DNA from: Zhengella sp020637775
Lineage (GTDB): Bacteria > Pseudomonadota > Alphaproteobacteria > Rhizobiales > Rhizobiaceae
NCBI RefSeq assembly: GCF_041397485.1
Contig: NZ_JAWKWO010000004.1
Span: forward strand, 448,455 to 512,454
DNA length: 64,000 nt
Direction: 5' to 3'
Positions 1-8,966 of the stretch are shown here, one piece after another. The number at the start of each line of letters is the position of its first letter. The first letter of the stretch is position 1. Below the pieces are notes generated by a model. That model did no database searches. It was not told the DNA's origin and worked only from the letters and a program-made list of their open reading frames with translations. The translations under genes were made by a program, and so were the position numbers.

Positions 1-551
1 TTCACGGTGGTCTCGCCCACCTGCAATTCATAGGCGATCTGCTTGTTCAGCAAGCCCTGGCGCAGCATTTGCAGCACCCGCAATTGCTGTGGCGTCAGCG
101 TCGCCAGCCGCTTGACCAGTTCGGCGCGGTCCTGGCTTTCCTCGTTGGCCGGCCCCGCTTCGTAGGACGCAGGCACATAGACCGCGCCATCCATGACCTC
201 GCTGATGGCCGCCGCCAGATCGGCCTTGCGCACCGACTTGGGAATGAAACCCGCCACGCCGTAGGACAGCGCCTCGCGAATGATGCGGTTGTCCTCATGG
301 CCGGACACCACGACGACGGGCAGGCGCGGCCAGGCGGTGCGAATCTGCAACAGGCCCTCGAAGCCCTGGATGCCGGGAATGTTCAGGTCCAGCAGCGCGA
401 GGTCGAAGGAGGACGATTGCGCCAGGATGTCCTGCGCTTCGGCGATGGTGCGCGCCTCCAGCGCTTCCGCTTCCGGGTACACGCTTTTGAGCGCGCTGTG
501 CAGCGCCTCACGGAAAAGCGGATGGTCGTCGATGATCAGAAACCGTGCCAT
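1..551 (-). CDS. LuxR/NarL-family response regulator (C-terminus cut by window edge)
   Basis: Two-component response regulator that should bind DNA when phosphorylated by an unseen partner kinase. The translation starts MARFLIIDDHPLF, with the acidic pocket at D8/D9, a phospho-acceptor aspartate at D55 (LLDLNIPG) and a receiver-domain PKS lysine. After a linker it enters a LuxR-type helix-turn-helix (LTPQQLRVLQML, then NKQIAYELQVGETTVK), where the window ends. 183 codons are present; the family is usually about 205-220 residues, so only the end of the HTH is missing. It lies 68 bases downstream of the keto acid cleavage gene on the same strand, so linkage to that operon is possible but not shown. 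Confidence 0.9.
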   Translation of the reverse strand, partial: MARFLIIDDHPLFREALHSALKSVYPEAEALEARTIAEAQDILAQSSSFDLALLDLNIPGIQGFEGLLQIRTAWPRLPVVVVSGHEDNRIIREALSYGVAGFIPKSVRKADLAAAISEVMDGAVYVPASYEAGPANEESQDRAELVKRLATLTPQQLRVLQMLRQGLLNKQIAYELQVGETTV

Positions 552-619
552 GCTTCAAGAGACCACAGATGCATGCCGCCTGTCATTTGTACTTTCGATC
601 ACGCAGGAGCCGGTCGCGC

Positions 620-1408
620 TTATCCTCCGGCGGCAAGCCCTACCAGCCGCACCACCTCCGCGATGCGCTCGCCATTGTCGCGGGCCAGCGCACCGTCGCG
701 GTTCCACAGGCTGTTCTCGAAGCCGCAGCGTGCCTTTCCCCCGGCCTTGAGTGCGGCCAGCAGGCAATCGGTTTCCGCCTGCCCGAAGGCGCAGAGCGCC
801 CAATCTGCGGCAAGCCCGGTTGCAGCCAGCGCCGTACGGAATGGGCCAAGGTCGGCCGGGTCGCTCTGCTGCCCCTCGCTGTAGCGCCCGAGCACGAACA
901 GAACCTGCAGGTCGGCGCGCGGGATAACGCCCGATGAGACTTGCCTGCCGAGCGCCGCGACCTGTTCGGGCGCGTAGAGAATGTGTTGCACGGCGATCCC
1001 GGCTTCATGCGCCCAGTGATAGAAACGGCGCGCTTCGGCCATGTCCGCGGGGTCGGGGATCATTTCCGACAGCGCCACCGACACCATGTCCGGCATCACA
1101 GCCCGCACAACCGCCCGCTGTTCGGCGGGCGAATAGCGGCCGACCGCTTCCGTGGTGATCTGCACGGCCATGGCCGGGGCGCGAAGCCCCATCTCGGCAA
1201 TCAGTTCACGGTAGAGCCCCGCATCGAGCACATGCGCGCCCTGCCGGTCGCGCACATGCGCATGCAGCCCGCCCGCGCCCGCCTCATGGCAGGCAAGCGC
1301 CGCCTCCACCGTCTCCGCCACACTCACCGGCAGCGCCGGGTGGTCGGCCTTCGTCCGCCGCGCGCCATTGGGCGCGACCATCAGCACCGGCAGCGGCGTG
1401 ACGCTCAT
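620..1408 (-). CDS. Beta-keto acid cleavage enzyme (BKACE, DUF849 family)
   Basis: Zinc enzyme family that condenses a beta-keto acid with acetyl-CoA to give acetoacetate plus a new CoA ester; 3-keto-5-aminohexanoate cleavage enzyme is the prototype. Family signs are the N-terminal VAPNGARRTK, the zinc motif HAHVRD (H49, H51) and the late GFENSLWNRDG segment. At 262 aa it is slightly short for the family (about 270-310 aa). The start overlaps the end of the upstream aminotransferase by four bases, which argues for translational coupling and a shared pathway. The actual keto acid cannot be read from the sequence; an aminotransferase next door suggests it derives from an amino compound. Confidence 0.88.
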   Translation of the reverse strand: MSVTPLPVLMVAPNGARRTKADHPALPVSVAETVEAALACHEAGAGGLHAHVRDRQGAHVLDAGLYRELIAEMGLRAPAMAVQITTEAVGRYSPAEQRAVVRAVMPDMVSVALSEMIPDPADMAEARRFYHWAHEAGIAVQHILYAPEQVAALGRQVSSGVIPRADLQVLFVLGRYSEGQQSDPADLGPFRTALAATGLAADWALCAFGQAETDCLLAALKAGGKARCGFENSLWNRDGALARDNGERIAEVVRLVGLAAGG

Positions 1409-2733
1409 CCAAGCACCCGTTTCACGGCGACCGAGAGCTTCTCCGCCACTTCCTCCACCTGCGTGTCATCCATGATGAACGGCGGAGCCAGCAGGACGTG
1501 ATCGCCATTCACGCCATCGATCGTCCCGCTCATCGGATAGCAGATCAGGCCTTCATTGAAGGCGGCCTTCTTCAGCGCCCTGGCAAGCCCCCGCTTGGGG
1601 TCGAAGGGCGCCTTCGTCTCCCGGTTCTCGACGAATTCGATACCGAGGAAAAGACCGCGCCCGCGAATGTCGCCGACATGGGCATGCTGGCCGAACGCCG
1701 CGTCGAGGCGCGCGCGCAGCTTCGCCCCCTTGTCGCGCACATTGTCCAGCAGCCCGTCCCCGGTGATCCGCTTGAGCACCGCGCAGGATGCTGCCGCCGC
1801 CAGCGGATGGCCCATATAGGTATGGCCATGCTGGAAGAAGCCGGATCCCGCCGCGATGGCGTCATAGATGGCGGCCGAGCACAACATGGCGCCGATCGGC
1901 TGGTAACCGGCACCAAGCCCCTTGGCGATGGTCACGATGTCCGGCCGCACGCCCTCCTGCTCGCAGGCAAACAGCGTGCCGGTGCGCCCCATGCCGCACA
2001 TCACCTCGTCGAGAATCAGCAGAACGCCATGGGCGTCGCAAATCTCGCGGATGCGTTTGAAATAACCCTCCACGGGCGGTACCGCGCCAGCCGTCGCGCC
2101 CACCACCGGCTCGGCGATGAAGGCCATCACGTTTTCCGGGCCGAGACGCAGGATTTCCGCTTCCAGTTCATTGGCCACGCGCTGTCCGTAGTCGAAGGTG
2201 CTCTCGCCCGCCTGCCGTCCCCTGTACTCGTAAACCGGGCTGATATGGGATGTTTCGGCCAGCAGCGGCGCGAACTGCGCACGCCGCCATTCGTTCCCGC
2301 CGGCGGCCAGCGCACCCAGCGTGTTGCCATGATAGCTCTGGCGCCTGGCGATGATGCGGCTGCGCGTGCTCTCGCCTTTCTCCAGGAAATATTGCCGCGC
2401 CAGCTTGATCGCCGCCTCCACCGCTTCCGAGCCGCCCGACACGAGATAGACCCTGTCGATCCCCTCCGGCGCATGGTCGATCAGCAGATCGGCCAGTTCT
2501 CCAGCCGGTTCGGAGGAAAAGAAGCCGGTATGGGCAAAGGCGATCCGGTCAAGCTGGCCGCGTATGGCATCGCTGACGGCACGGTCGGAATGGCCGAGGC
2601 AGGAAACGGCTGCCCCGCCGGACCCGTCAAAATAGCGCTTGCCGTTCGCGTCGATGATGTAGCAGCCGTCGCCCCCCACGGCGACGGGAATGTCCGCTCC
2701 GGTGGAGCGGCCGAAAAGATGGGCCTGGCCCAT
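1405..2733 (-). CDS. Class III (omega-type) PLP aminotransferase
   Basis: 442 aa, full length for fold-type I class III aminotransferases, which move amino groups from terminal amines, beta-amino acids or similar donors to pyruvate or 2-oxoglutarate. Visible marks are SGGSEAVEAAIKLAR for phosphate binding, SYHG, the PLP-contacting LDEVMCGMGRTG and the Schiff-base lysine K271 in TIAKGLGAGYQPIG. It sits 6 bases after uspA and overlaps the keto acid cleavage gene by 4 bases. Inference: it makes the beta-keto acid or aldehyde consumed by its neighbour. Family membership is clear; substrate is unknown. Confidence 0.92.
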   Translation of the reverse strand: MGQAHLFGRSTGADIPVAVGGDGCYIIDANGKRYFDGSGGAAVSCLGHSDRAVSDAIRGQLDRIAFAHTGFFSSEPAGELADLLIDHAPEGIDRVYLVSGGSEAVEAAIKLARQYFLEKGESTRSRIIARRQSYHGNTLGALAAGGNEWRRAQFAPLLAETSHISPVYEYRGRQAGESTFDYGQRVANELEAEILRLGPENVMAFIAEPVVGATAGAVPPVEGYFKRIREICDAHGVLLILDEVMCGMGRTGTLFACEQEGVRPDIVTIAKGLGAGYQPIGAMLCSAAIYDAIAAGSGFFQHGHTYMGHPLAAAASCAVLKRITGDGLLDNVRDKGAKLRARLDAAFGQHAHVGDIRGRGLFLGIEFVENRETKAPFDPKRGLARALKKAAFNEGLICYPMSGTIDGVNGDHVLLAPPFIMDDTQVEEVAEKLSVAVKRVLG

Positions 2734-2739
2734 GGCATG

Positions 2740-3174
2740 TCACCCGGCGTCACGTACCACGAAAACCGATTGCCGGGCGTGACGCACCACCCGGGCGGCA
2801 TTAGGGCCAAGCAGGTAGTCCTTCAGTTCGGGACGATGCGAGGCCATGACGATGAGATCGCACTTGAGCGCATCGGCCGCTTTCATGATCTCGTCATAGA
2901 TCGTGCCGTGCGCGACATGGCCGTGGACGGTTATGTCCTCCAGCGGGCACGCGTCGAGGAACGTCTTGAGCGAATGCTGGGCATTGGTCAGCAATTGCTT
3001 CTCGTAATCCTTTGGAAAGCCGGCGCCGACAATGGCAAACCCGTAGGACGGCACCACGGTCAGCACGTGCATCTCCGCACCATAGCGCCGCGCCATGTCG
3101 GCGGCCACGTCGACGGTTTGCCCCGCCACCGCCTTTTCACCGAGGTCGATGGGCACGAGTATGGTCTTGTACAT
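2740..3174 (-). CDS. Universal stress protein (UspA family)
   Basis: 144 aa single UspA domain starting MYKTILVPIDLGEKA, with the C-terminal stretch ASHRPELKDYLLGPNAARVVRHARQSVFVV. The GxxxxG-x9-GS/T ATP-binding motif is imperfect (DYLLGPNAARVVRHA, where family members usually have a G-x9-G-S/N pattern), so ATP binding is uncertain. The gene lies between the TRAP permease and the aminotransferase, 14 bases after the permease. Usp proteins encoded in TRAP operons are known regulators of transport (TeaD of the ectoine TRAP system); a similar role here is inferred from position only. Confidence 0.9.
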   Translation of the reverse strand: MYKTILVPIDLGEKAVAGQTVDVAADMARRYGAEMHVLTVVPSYGFAIVGAGFPKDYEKQLLTNAQHSLKTFLDACPLEDITVHGHVAHGTIYDEIMKAADALKCDLIVMASHRPELKDYLLGPNAARVVRHARQSVFVVRDAG

Positions 3175-3188
3175 CGCCTTTCCTCCCC

Positions 3189-5813
3189 TCAGAACGCCGG
3201 CACGGTCTGGCGGCGGCGCTGGAACAGCACCACGACAGCCAGCAGCAGCAAGGCCGGAATGTAGAAGACTTCCTTGGGCATGCGCTCTGCTTCTGTCTGC
3301 ACCACCGCGATCTCGACCGGCGCATCGCCGTAGAAATCGAAACCCTGGAACTCCGTGAAGAACTGGGTGCCCGCCAGCGGTTCTTCCAGAATGGCCTTGC
3401 CATCGTCCACGCTCACCATGAGGCCGGCCTGGTCCAGCCGGTCCGCCCCGTCGCCTGCCGCGCCAAGCTCGGCAATGATCGTCCGCTCGGAAACCACGTC
3501 CGGCTTGTCGAAATCGGGCCCGCGAACGACCATGCGCAGCGTCCCGTTCTCCGGCTGCTGCGCCGCCAGTTCGATCACCTCCGCCCCCGGCCGGTTGTCA
3601 TAGGGCTCCTGCACATAGTCGAGCCAGAAACCGGGCCGGAACAGGGTGAAGGCAACAAGCAGCAGCGCGACCGATTCCCAGATGCGCGAGCGCGTCAGGA
3701 AATAGCCCTGCGTCGCGGCGGCAAACAGCATCATGGCGATCACGGCAACCACGAAGATGAACACCGCCTTGACCGCCGTCACGTCGATCAGCAGCAGTTC
3801 CGTGTTGAAGATGAACAGGAACGGCAGCAGCGCCGTGCGGATGTCATAGGTAAAGCCCTGCACGCCGGTGCGAATGGGATCGCCGCCCGAGATCGCCGCC
3901 GCAGCGAAGGCCGCAAGGCCCACGGGCGGTGTGTCATCGGCAAGAATGCCGAAATAGAACACGAACAGGTGCACCGCGACCAGCGGAACGATCAGCCCCT
4001 GCGCCGCGCCCACCGACACGATCACCGGCGCCATCAGCGAGGAGACGACGATATAGTTCGCCGTCGTCGGCAGCCCCATGCCGAGGATGAGGCTCATCAC
4101 CGCCACCAGCAGCAGCATGGCGATCAGCGATCCGCCCGACAGGAACTCGACGAACTCGCCCACCACCTGGTGCGCGCCGGTCAGCGACACCGTGCCGACG
4201 ATGACGCCGGCCGCCCCCGTGGCCACGCCGATGCCGATCATGTTGCGCGCACCGGCGATCATGCCGTCCACGAAATCGCGCCAGCCGTCCGAAAAGCCCT
4301 GGCCGAAGCCGCCCTCGCCGCGAATCGCTCGCTTCAGCGGCTTCTGGGTCAGAACGATGAAGATCATCGACACGGTTGCCCAGTAGGCTGACAGCGTCGG
4401 CGAAAGGCGCTCGACCAGGATGCACCAGATCAGGATGACGATCGGCAGGATGTAGTGAAACCCGGTGATCGCCACGTCCCAGGGGCGCGGCAGCACCTCC
4501 ATCGGCGCGTTCGGGTCATCCATCTCCAGGTCCGGATGCTGCGCCGCCTTGTAGACCAGCGCCACATAGGCCGCCAGGAACAGCAGCAGCGCGGTATAGA
4601 AGGTCATGCCGGGGAAGACCACCTTGACCCAGCCGAGGCCGTAATAGACGGCCGCGGCCACCACCGCCATGGCGATGAAACCGAGCAGTACGCCCGACAG
4701 GCGCTGCGCCAGCGTGCCCACGACCGTCGGCCGCTCCAGCCCCTTCAGCCCCATCTTCAGGGCTTCCAGATGAACGATATAGACCAGCGCAATATAGGAG
4801 ATGATCGCCGGCAGGAAGGCGTGCTTGATGAGTTCGGGATAGGCGACGCCCGTGAACTCGGAAATCAGGAAGGCTGCCGCGCCCATCACCGGCGGTGTCA
4901 ACTGCCCGTTGGTCGACGAGGCCACTTCCACCGCGCCCGCCTTTTCCGGCTTGAAGCCGGTGCGCTTCATCAGCGGGATGGTGAAGGTGCCGGTCGTCAC
5001 GACATTGGCGATGGAAGACCCCGAATAGAGGCCGGAAAGGGCGGATGCGACGACCGCCGCCTTGGCGGGTCCGCCGCGCAGGTGTCCCAGCAGCGCGAAC
5101 GCCAGCTTGATGAAGTAATTGCCCGCACCCGCCTTCTCCAGCAGCGATCCGAACAGCACGAACAGGAAGATCATCGAGGCCGAAACGCCGAGCGCCACCC
5201 CGAACACGCCCTCCGTCTGCATCCAGTAGTGCCACATCGCCTTGCCGAAGGAAGCGCCCTTCCACTGGATCGCGTCCGGCATGGCATCGAGATGGCCGAA
5301 GAAAACGTAGAAGACGAAGACGGACGCGACGATGACAAGCGGCAGGCCCAGCGCCCGGTAAACCGCGATGGCCAGCGACAGCATGCCGATGGTCGACATC
5401 ACGAGATCCGCCGTGGTCGGCAGGCCGGCCCTGTCGGCTATGTCCTGTTTGAACCACAGCAGGTACAGGCAGGAAGCCGCGCCGAGAATGGCAAGTCCCC
5501 AGTCATAGAGGGGAACCCGGTCGCGCGGGCTGGACTTGAACAGCGGATAGGCCAGCATGGACAGCGCCAGGGCGAAGGCCAGATGCACCTGCCGGGCTTC
5601 CTGGTTGTTGAAGACGACATTGGCACCCGTCATCGTGGTCAGGATGAAAGGGATGTCGGAGGCGATGTAAAGCTGGAACAGCGACCATACGAAGCACAGC
5701 GCCAGGATGAACCGACCCGCAAGACCGGTCGCGTTGCGCGCCCCGCTCTCCACCTCCGCGACCATCATGTCGACGTCGACATCCGGTCGCTTCTTGTCTG
5801 CAGCCTCGCTCAT
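3189..5813 (-). CDS. TRAP transporter fused permease subunit (DctQM type, TAXI-associated)
   Basis: Inner-membrane protein of about 874 aa fusing the small 4-TM (DctQ-like) and large 12-TM (DctM-like) TRAP subunits, as is typical when the binding protein is of the TAXI type. The sequence shows a hydrophilic N-terminus (MSEAADKKRPDVDVD), many hydrophobic segments, the conserved SGLYSGSSIANVVTTGTFTIP and STNGQLTPPVMGAAAF motifs and ADDTPPVGLAAFAAA. The last about 180 residues look like the DUF3394-type extension ending in one TM helix. The frame is open 26 codons further upstream, but the ATG at 5813 has GCGAGGGA before it and gives a normal N-terminus. It takes solute delivered by the TAXI protein encoded just upstream. 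Confidence 0.93.
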   Translation of the reverse strand: MSEAADKKRPDVDVDMMVAEVESGARNATGLAGRFILALCFVWSLFQLYIASDIPFILTTMTGANVVFNNQEARQVHLAFALALSMLAYPLFKSSPRDRVPLYDWGLAILGAASCLYLLWFKQDIADRAGLPTTADLVMSTIGMLSLAIAVYRALGLPLVIVASVFVFYVFFGHLDAMPDAIQWKGASFGKAMWHYWMQTEGVFGVALGVSASMIFLFVLFGSLLEKAGAGNYFIKLAFALLGHLRGGPAKAAVVASALSGLYSGSSIANVVTTGTFTIPLMKRTGFKPEKAGAVEVASSTNGQLTPPVMGAAAFLISEFTGVAYPELIKHAFLPAIISYIALVYIVHLEALKMGLKGLERPTVVGTLAQRLSGVLLGFIAMAVVAAAVYYGLGWVKVVFPGMTFYTALLLFLAAYVALVYKAAQHPDLEMDDPNAPMEVLPRPWDVAITGFHYILPIVILIWCILVERLSPTLSAYWATVSMIFIVLTQKPLKRAIRGEGGFGQGFSDGWRDFVDGMIAGARNMIGIGVATGAAGVIVGTVSLTGAHQVVGEFVEFLSGGSLIAMLLLVAVMSLILGMGLPTTANYIVVSSLMAPVIVSVGAAQGLIVPLVAVHLFVFYFGILADDTPPVGLAAFAAAAISGGDPIRTGVQGFTYDIRTALLPFLFIFNTELLLIDVTAVKAVFIFVVAVIAMMLFAAATQGYFLTRSRIWESVALLLVAFTLFRPGFWLDYVQEPYDNRPGAEVIELAAQQPENGTLRMVVRGPDFDKPDVVSERTIIAELGAAGDGADRLDQAGLMVSVDDGKAILEEPLAGTQFFTEFQGFDFYGDAPVEIAVVQTEAERMPKEVFYIPALLLLAVVVLFQRRRQTVPAF

Positions 5814-5920
5814 GGCACGGTCCCTCGCTTGTCCCCACGTCTTGCCGCCATGCCGGCGGCGGCCTGCTTGTCCCGCAGGTTTCCGGGCCACGCATTTCAG
5901 CCGCGGTCCCGGACAAAATC

Positions 5921-5947
5921 GGGCCGGGCAGCATTGCTACCCGGCCC
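5921..5947. terminator. Hairpin between TAXI and TRAP permease genes
   Basis: GGGCCGGG and CCCGGCCC arms around a short loop whose base can extend by AGC/GCT. It lies in the 198-base gap between the binding protein stop and the permease start on the minus strand. There is no clear U run, so I read it as an mRNA-stabilising or partial-termination hairpin that leaves more binding protein than permease. Confidence 0.5.
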
Positions 5948-6011
5948 GAAGAGGTCTTGCCCGCCCGGATTACCCGGATCGCGGGCCTTCAACCCGGTCG
6001 CGCCGGACGGA

Positions 6012-6980
6012 TTACATCCAGCCGCGCTCCTTGTAGTACTTCACGGCACCGTCATGCAGCGGCGCGGAGAGACCGTCCTTGATCATCTCCTCTTCCTTCA
6101 GGTTGGAAAAGGCCGGATGCAGCTTCTTGAAGTCGTCGAAATTGTCGAACACGGCCTTGACCACCGTGTAGACGACCTCCTCGGACACATCCGCCGAGGT
6201 GATGAAGGTGGCCCCCACGCCAAACGTCGTCACGTCTTCATCCGTGCCCTTGTAGGTACCGCCCGGGATCGTGGCGACGCGGTAATAGGGGTTTTCGTCG
6301 ACCAGTTTCGTGATCGGATCGCCTTCCACCGAAACGAGATTCACATCGCAGGTCGTGGCGGCCTCGGTGATGGCGGCAGCCGGATGACCGATCGTGTAGA
6401 TCATCGCGTCGATCTTGCCGTCGCACAGCGCCTGGGCCATTTCCGAGCCCTTCAGTTCGGCGGCAAGCGCGAAATCGTCCATCTTGATGCCGAAGGCGTC
6501 CATGACGACTTCCATCGTCGCCCGCTGGCCCGAACCCGGATTGCCGACATTGACCTTCTTGCCCTTCAGGTCGGTGAAGCCCTCGATGCCGGAGCCCTCG
6601 CGCACGATCAGCGTGAACGGTTCCGGATGAACGGAAAAGACCGCCCGTTCGCCTTCCCAGGCGCCCTGGTCCTCGAACTTGGAAGTGCCGTGATAGGCAT
6701 GGTACTGCCAGTCGGACTGGGCGACGCCGAACTCCAGCTCGCCGGCGCGGACCGTGTTGATGTTGTAGACAGAACCGCCCGTCGATTCGACCGAGCAGCG
6801 GATGCCGTGCTCCTTGCGATTCTTGTTGACGAGGCGGCAGATCGCGCCGCCGGTCGGGTAATAGACGCCGGTGACGCCACCCGTGCCGATGGAAATGAAC
6901 TGCTGGTCGGCGGCAAAAGCCGAGGCAGACAGGGTCATCCCGCTTGCTACGATCAAGGCGCCAGCTACGGTTTTCATCAT
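6012..6980 (-). CDS. TAXI-family TRAP transporter solute-binding protein
   Basis: 322 aa periplasmic binding protein. A Sec signal peptide (MMKTVAGALIVASGMTLSASAFA) precedes the family opening QFISIGTGGVTGVYYPTGGAICRLVNK, the glycine-rich ligand loop typical of TAXI (TRAP-associated extracytoplasmic immunogenic) proteins. Further family marks are ELEFGVAQSDWQYHAYHG, VNVGNPGSGQRATMEVVM and DGKIDAMIYTIGHPAAAI. Most studied TAXI systems carry small acids such as glutamate or 2-oxoglutarate; the ligand here is unknown. The upstream ring-cleavage genes make an aromatic acid possible, the downstream aminotransferase an amino acid derivative. It should work with the fused permease encoded next. Confidence 0.94.
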   Translation of the reverse strand: MMKTVAGALIVASGMTLSASAFAADQQFISIGTGGVTGVYYPTGGAICRLVNKNRKEHGIRCSVESTGGSVYNINTVRAGELEFGVAQSDWQYHAYHGTSKFEDQGAWEGERAVFSVHPEPFTLIVREGSGIEGFTDLKGKKVNVGNPGSGQRATMEVVMDAFGIKMDDFALAAELKGSEMAQALCDGKIDAMIYTIGHPAAAITEAATTCDVNLVSVEGDPITKLVDENPYYRVATIPGGTYKGTDEDVTTFGVGATFITSADVSEEVVYTVVKAVFDNFDDFKKLHPAFSNLKEEEMIKDGLSAPLHDGAVKYYKERGWM

Positions 6981-6998
6981 GCTGCTTCTCCCATTCTT

Positions 6999-7024
6999 GA
7001 ACCTTGGATGTAAGACCGAGGTTC
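6999..7024. promoter_or_regulatory. Inverted repeat upstream of the TAXI gene
   Basis: GAACCTTGG and CCGAGGTTC flank an 8-base spacer, with one mismatch in nine pairs. It sits about 20-45 bases upstream of the TAXI start, overlapping the expected promoter or leader, so it could be an operator or a leader hairpin. No regulator gene adjoins it. Confidence 0.35.
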
Positions 7025-7131
7025 AATTGGGCATGGGGGAGGCGCAAACGTCAACCCTTTGGTCAAATTTCACCATCCGACGCTACGGCAACCGCCGCGC
7101 GAACTCGAGCCTTCCCCCTTTTGCGGCCAGC

Positions 7132-7839
7132 CTATTCCGGCTGGCCGATCGTCAGCTCCACCGGCGCCAGCCCGTCGATCGTGCCGACGATGGCCTGACC
7201 GGGTTCGACAGGGCCGACACCGGCCGGCGTTCCCGTGTAGATCAGGTCGCCCGCGCGCAGGTGGTAGTAATGCGACAGATGCGACACCAGCTCGTCGACG
7301 CTACAGATCAGGTCGTCGAGAACGGCATCCTGCTTCAGCGCACCGTCCACCGTCAGCCGGATCGCCTGCGGCCCGACCGCGCCAAACGCCGCGGCCTTGG
7401 TGATTTCCGCGATGGCCGCCGATTGCTCCACGTCCTTGCCGAGATCCCACGGGCGTTGCTTGGCGCGCGCCGCCAGTTGCAGGTCGCGCCGCGTCATGTC
7501 CAGCCCGCAGGCATAGCCGTAGACGGCTTTCGCCGCGTCACCGGGCGACACCCTGAACGCCGGGGCGCCCAGCGCGACCACGAATTCCATTTCGTAGTGG
7601 AAGTTTTCCGTTCCCGGCGGATAGGGGATGGTCGCGCCGCTCTGGACGATCGCGCTCGCCGCCTTGGTGAAATAGAACGGCGCCTCACGGTCCACCTCCA
7701 CGCCCATTTCAGCCGCGTGGGCGGCGTAATTGCGTCCGACGCAGAAGATGCGATGGACCGGATAACCGGCTGTCTCGCCCTTGACCGGCACGACCGGGGA
7801 AGCGGGAATGTCGAAAAGAAGGGATGCGTCTGCGCTCAC
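7132..7839 (-). CDS. Fumarylacetoacetate hydrolase family protein, fumarylpyruvate hydrolase-like
   Basis: 235 aa FAH-fold metal-dependent hydrolase. VHRIFCVGRNYAAHAAEMG, the metal-site glutamates in FHYEMEFVVALG, and the C-terminal DLIYTGTPAGVGPVEPG are typical of the small single-domain family that includes fumarylpyruvate and maleylpyruvate hydrolases and acylpyruvases. The start overlaps the end of the gentisate dioxygenase-like gene by four bases. In gentisate pathways ring fission gives maleylpyruvate, which is isomerised and cleaved to fumarate plus pyruvate, so this enzyme probably does the final cleavage. No maleylpyruvate isomerase is visible nearby, so direct hydrolysis of maleylpyruvate is also possible. 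Confidence 0.88.
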   Translation of the reverse strand: MSADASLLFDIPASPVVPVKGETAGYPVHRIFCVGRNYAAHAAEMGVEVDREAPFYFTKAASAIVQSGATIPYPPGTENFHYEMEFVVALGAPAFRVSPGDAAKAVYGYACGLDMTRRDLQLAARAKQRPWDLGKDVEQSAAIAEITKAAAFGAVGPQAIRLTVDGALKQDAVLDDLICSVDELVSHLSHYYHLRAGDLIYTGTPAGVGPVEPGQAIVGTIDGLAPVELTIGQPE

Positions 7840-8873
7840 CGGGCTCGTTCCTCGTAGTAACCGAGTTTCTCCTGCAGCGGCCGGTCGTGGACCCGGATGA
7901 GGAAGGATTCCTCCGCCGCCTCATGCGTGATGGCTGCAAAGACCGGCGCCGTGAACGTGTCCTTCGGCCCCCATGCGATGGTCTCGCAATTGATGACCGT
8001 GCGGCCCTGCCCCCTGACCACGTGAAATGCACCGGAGGAAGAGCGCAGCGGCGGCGCCTCGCGCCCGCCTGCCGGAATCATCATGGCCGTGAATCCCATG
8101 GTCGGCAGCACGTCCGCCCCAGTTTCCGGGTTGACGAAATCCAGTTCCGCCACCGCGTCGCCGCCATGCGCCGCGACCTGGCGCAAGGCCGCTTCGGTTC
8201 GGGTCCACGGATAGCGCATCATCGGATAGCGGCGCATTCCCGCACCCGGCTTGCGCGACGGCGCCAGTCCGGCCGCCAGGTATTCGACCTGGCTGGCATC
8301 GGGCCGGTTGCGCTGCGCCTGCAAAGGCCCTTCCGTCGCATAGGATCCTTCCAGATAGTAGAACAGCGGCAGGTCGAGGGCATCCAGCCACACGACCGGC
8401 TCGCTTCCCTCATGGCCATGGTCATGCCATTCACCGCCCGGCGTCAGCACCAGATCGCCTTCTTCCATCGGCAGCTTCTCGCCATCGACGACCGTATAGC
8501 CGCCCTTGCCCTCCACGATCACCCGCACCGCGCTCGGCGTATGCACATGGGCCGGCGCCGTTTCGCCGGGCAGCAGAAGCTGCATGCCCAGGTAGATGGA
8601 AGCCGTGGCCTGCATCGCGCCGACGCCGCGCCCCGGATCGGACAGGACAAGCACTCGCCGCTCGGCCTTCTCCACCGGCGTCAGTTCGCCCGCACGCATC
8701 AGCAGCGGCCGCAGCTTTCCGTAGTTCCAGTAGCCCGGCCGCGTCACTGCGTTCGGCTGCCCATGCGGCAGCACGTTGCGCATCATCGGCCATAGCGGCG
8801 CCACTCCGGCCGCCGCCATGTCGTCGCGGTAATCCTGCGGCAAATCCTCAAGCCTGCCCAATTGCTCGCCCAT
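7836..8873 (-). CDS. Gentisate 1,2-dioxygenase-like bicupin
   Basis: 345 aa, the usual size of gentisate and 1-hydroxy-2-naphthoate dioxygenases, which open 1,2-hydroxylated rings between carboxyl- and hydroxyl-bearing carbons using Fe(II). The first cupin holds the metal motif PAHVHTPSAVRVIVEGKGG followed by GDLVLTPGGEWHDHGHEG; a second cupin follows near SGAFHVVRGQGRTVI. The ATG at 8873 gives MGEQLGRLEDLP; the frame stays open upstream to 8918, but that extension is basic and overlaps a palindrome. Coupled to the hydrolase gene downstream, so a short gentisate-type ring-cleavage unit is likely. The exact hydroxylated acid is not fixed by sequence. Confidence 0.87.
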   Translation of the reverse strand: MGEQLGRLEDLPQDYRDDMAAAGVAPLWPMMRNVLPHGQPNAVTRPGYWNYGKLRPLLMRAGELTPVEKAERRVLVLSDPGRGVGAMQATASIYLGMQLLLPGETAPAHVHTPSAVRVIVEGKGGYTVVDGEKLPMEEGDLVLTPGGEWHDHGHEGSEPVVWLDALDLPLFYYLEGSYATEGPLQAQRNRPDASQVEYLAAGLAPSRKPGAGMRRYPMMRYPWTRTEAALRQVAAHGGDAVAELDFVNPETGADVLPTMGFTAMMIPAGGREAPPLRSSSGAFHVVRGQGRTVINCETIAWGPKDTFTAPVFAAITHEAAEESFLIRVHDRPLQEKLGYYEERAR

Positions 8874-8900
8874 GGCGCATCCTTCTCGTGCCTCGCGGCG

Positions 8901-8916
8901 GTCCCGGTTACGGGAC
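8901..8916. promoter_or_regulatory. Small palindrome before the dioxygenase gene
   Basis: GTCCCG-GTTA-CGGGAC, a perfect 6-base inverted repeat 28-43 bases upstream of the chosen dioxygenase start at 8873. It may be an operator for the ring-cleavage operon; it could equally be a chance repeat in GC-rich DNA. Confidence 0.3.
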
Positions 8917-8966
8917 AAACCATATAGGACGCATACTTACTGTTTTGCCGGCAGCGTCAAGCCCGG

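Noticed and set aside
1498..3264. Long plus-strand open frame (588 codons)
   Set aside because: It lies opposite the aminotransferase and uspA genes, has no motif or signal, and is the expected shadow of high-GC coding DNA.
4455..7013. Plus-strand open frame of 852 codons
   Set aside because: Antisense to the TRAP permease and TAXI genes; its translation is rich in His, Arg, Gly and Gln with no domain.
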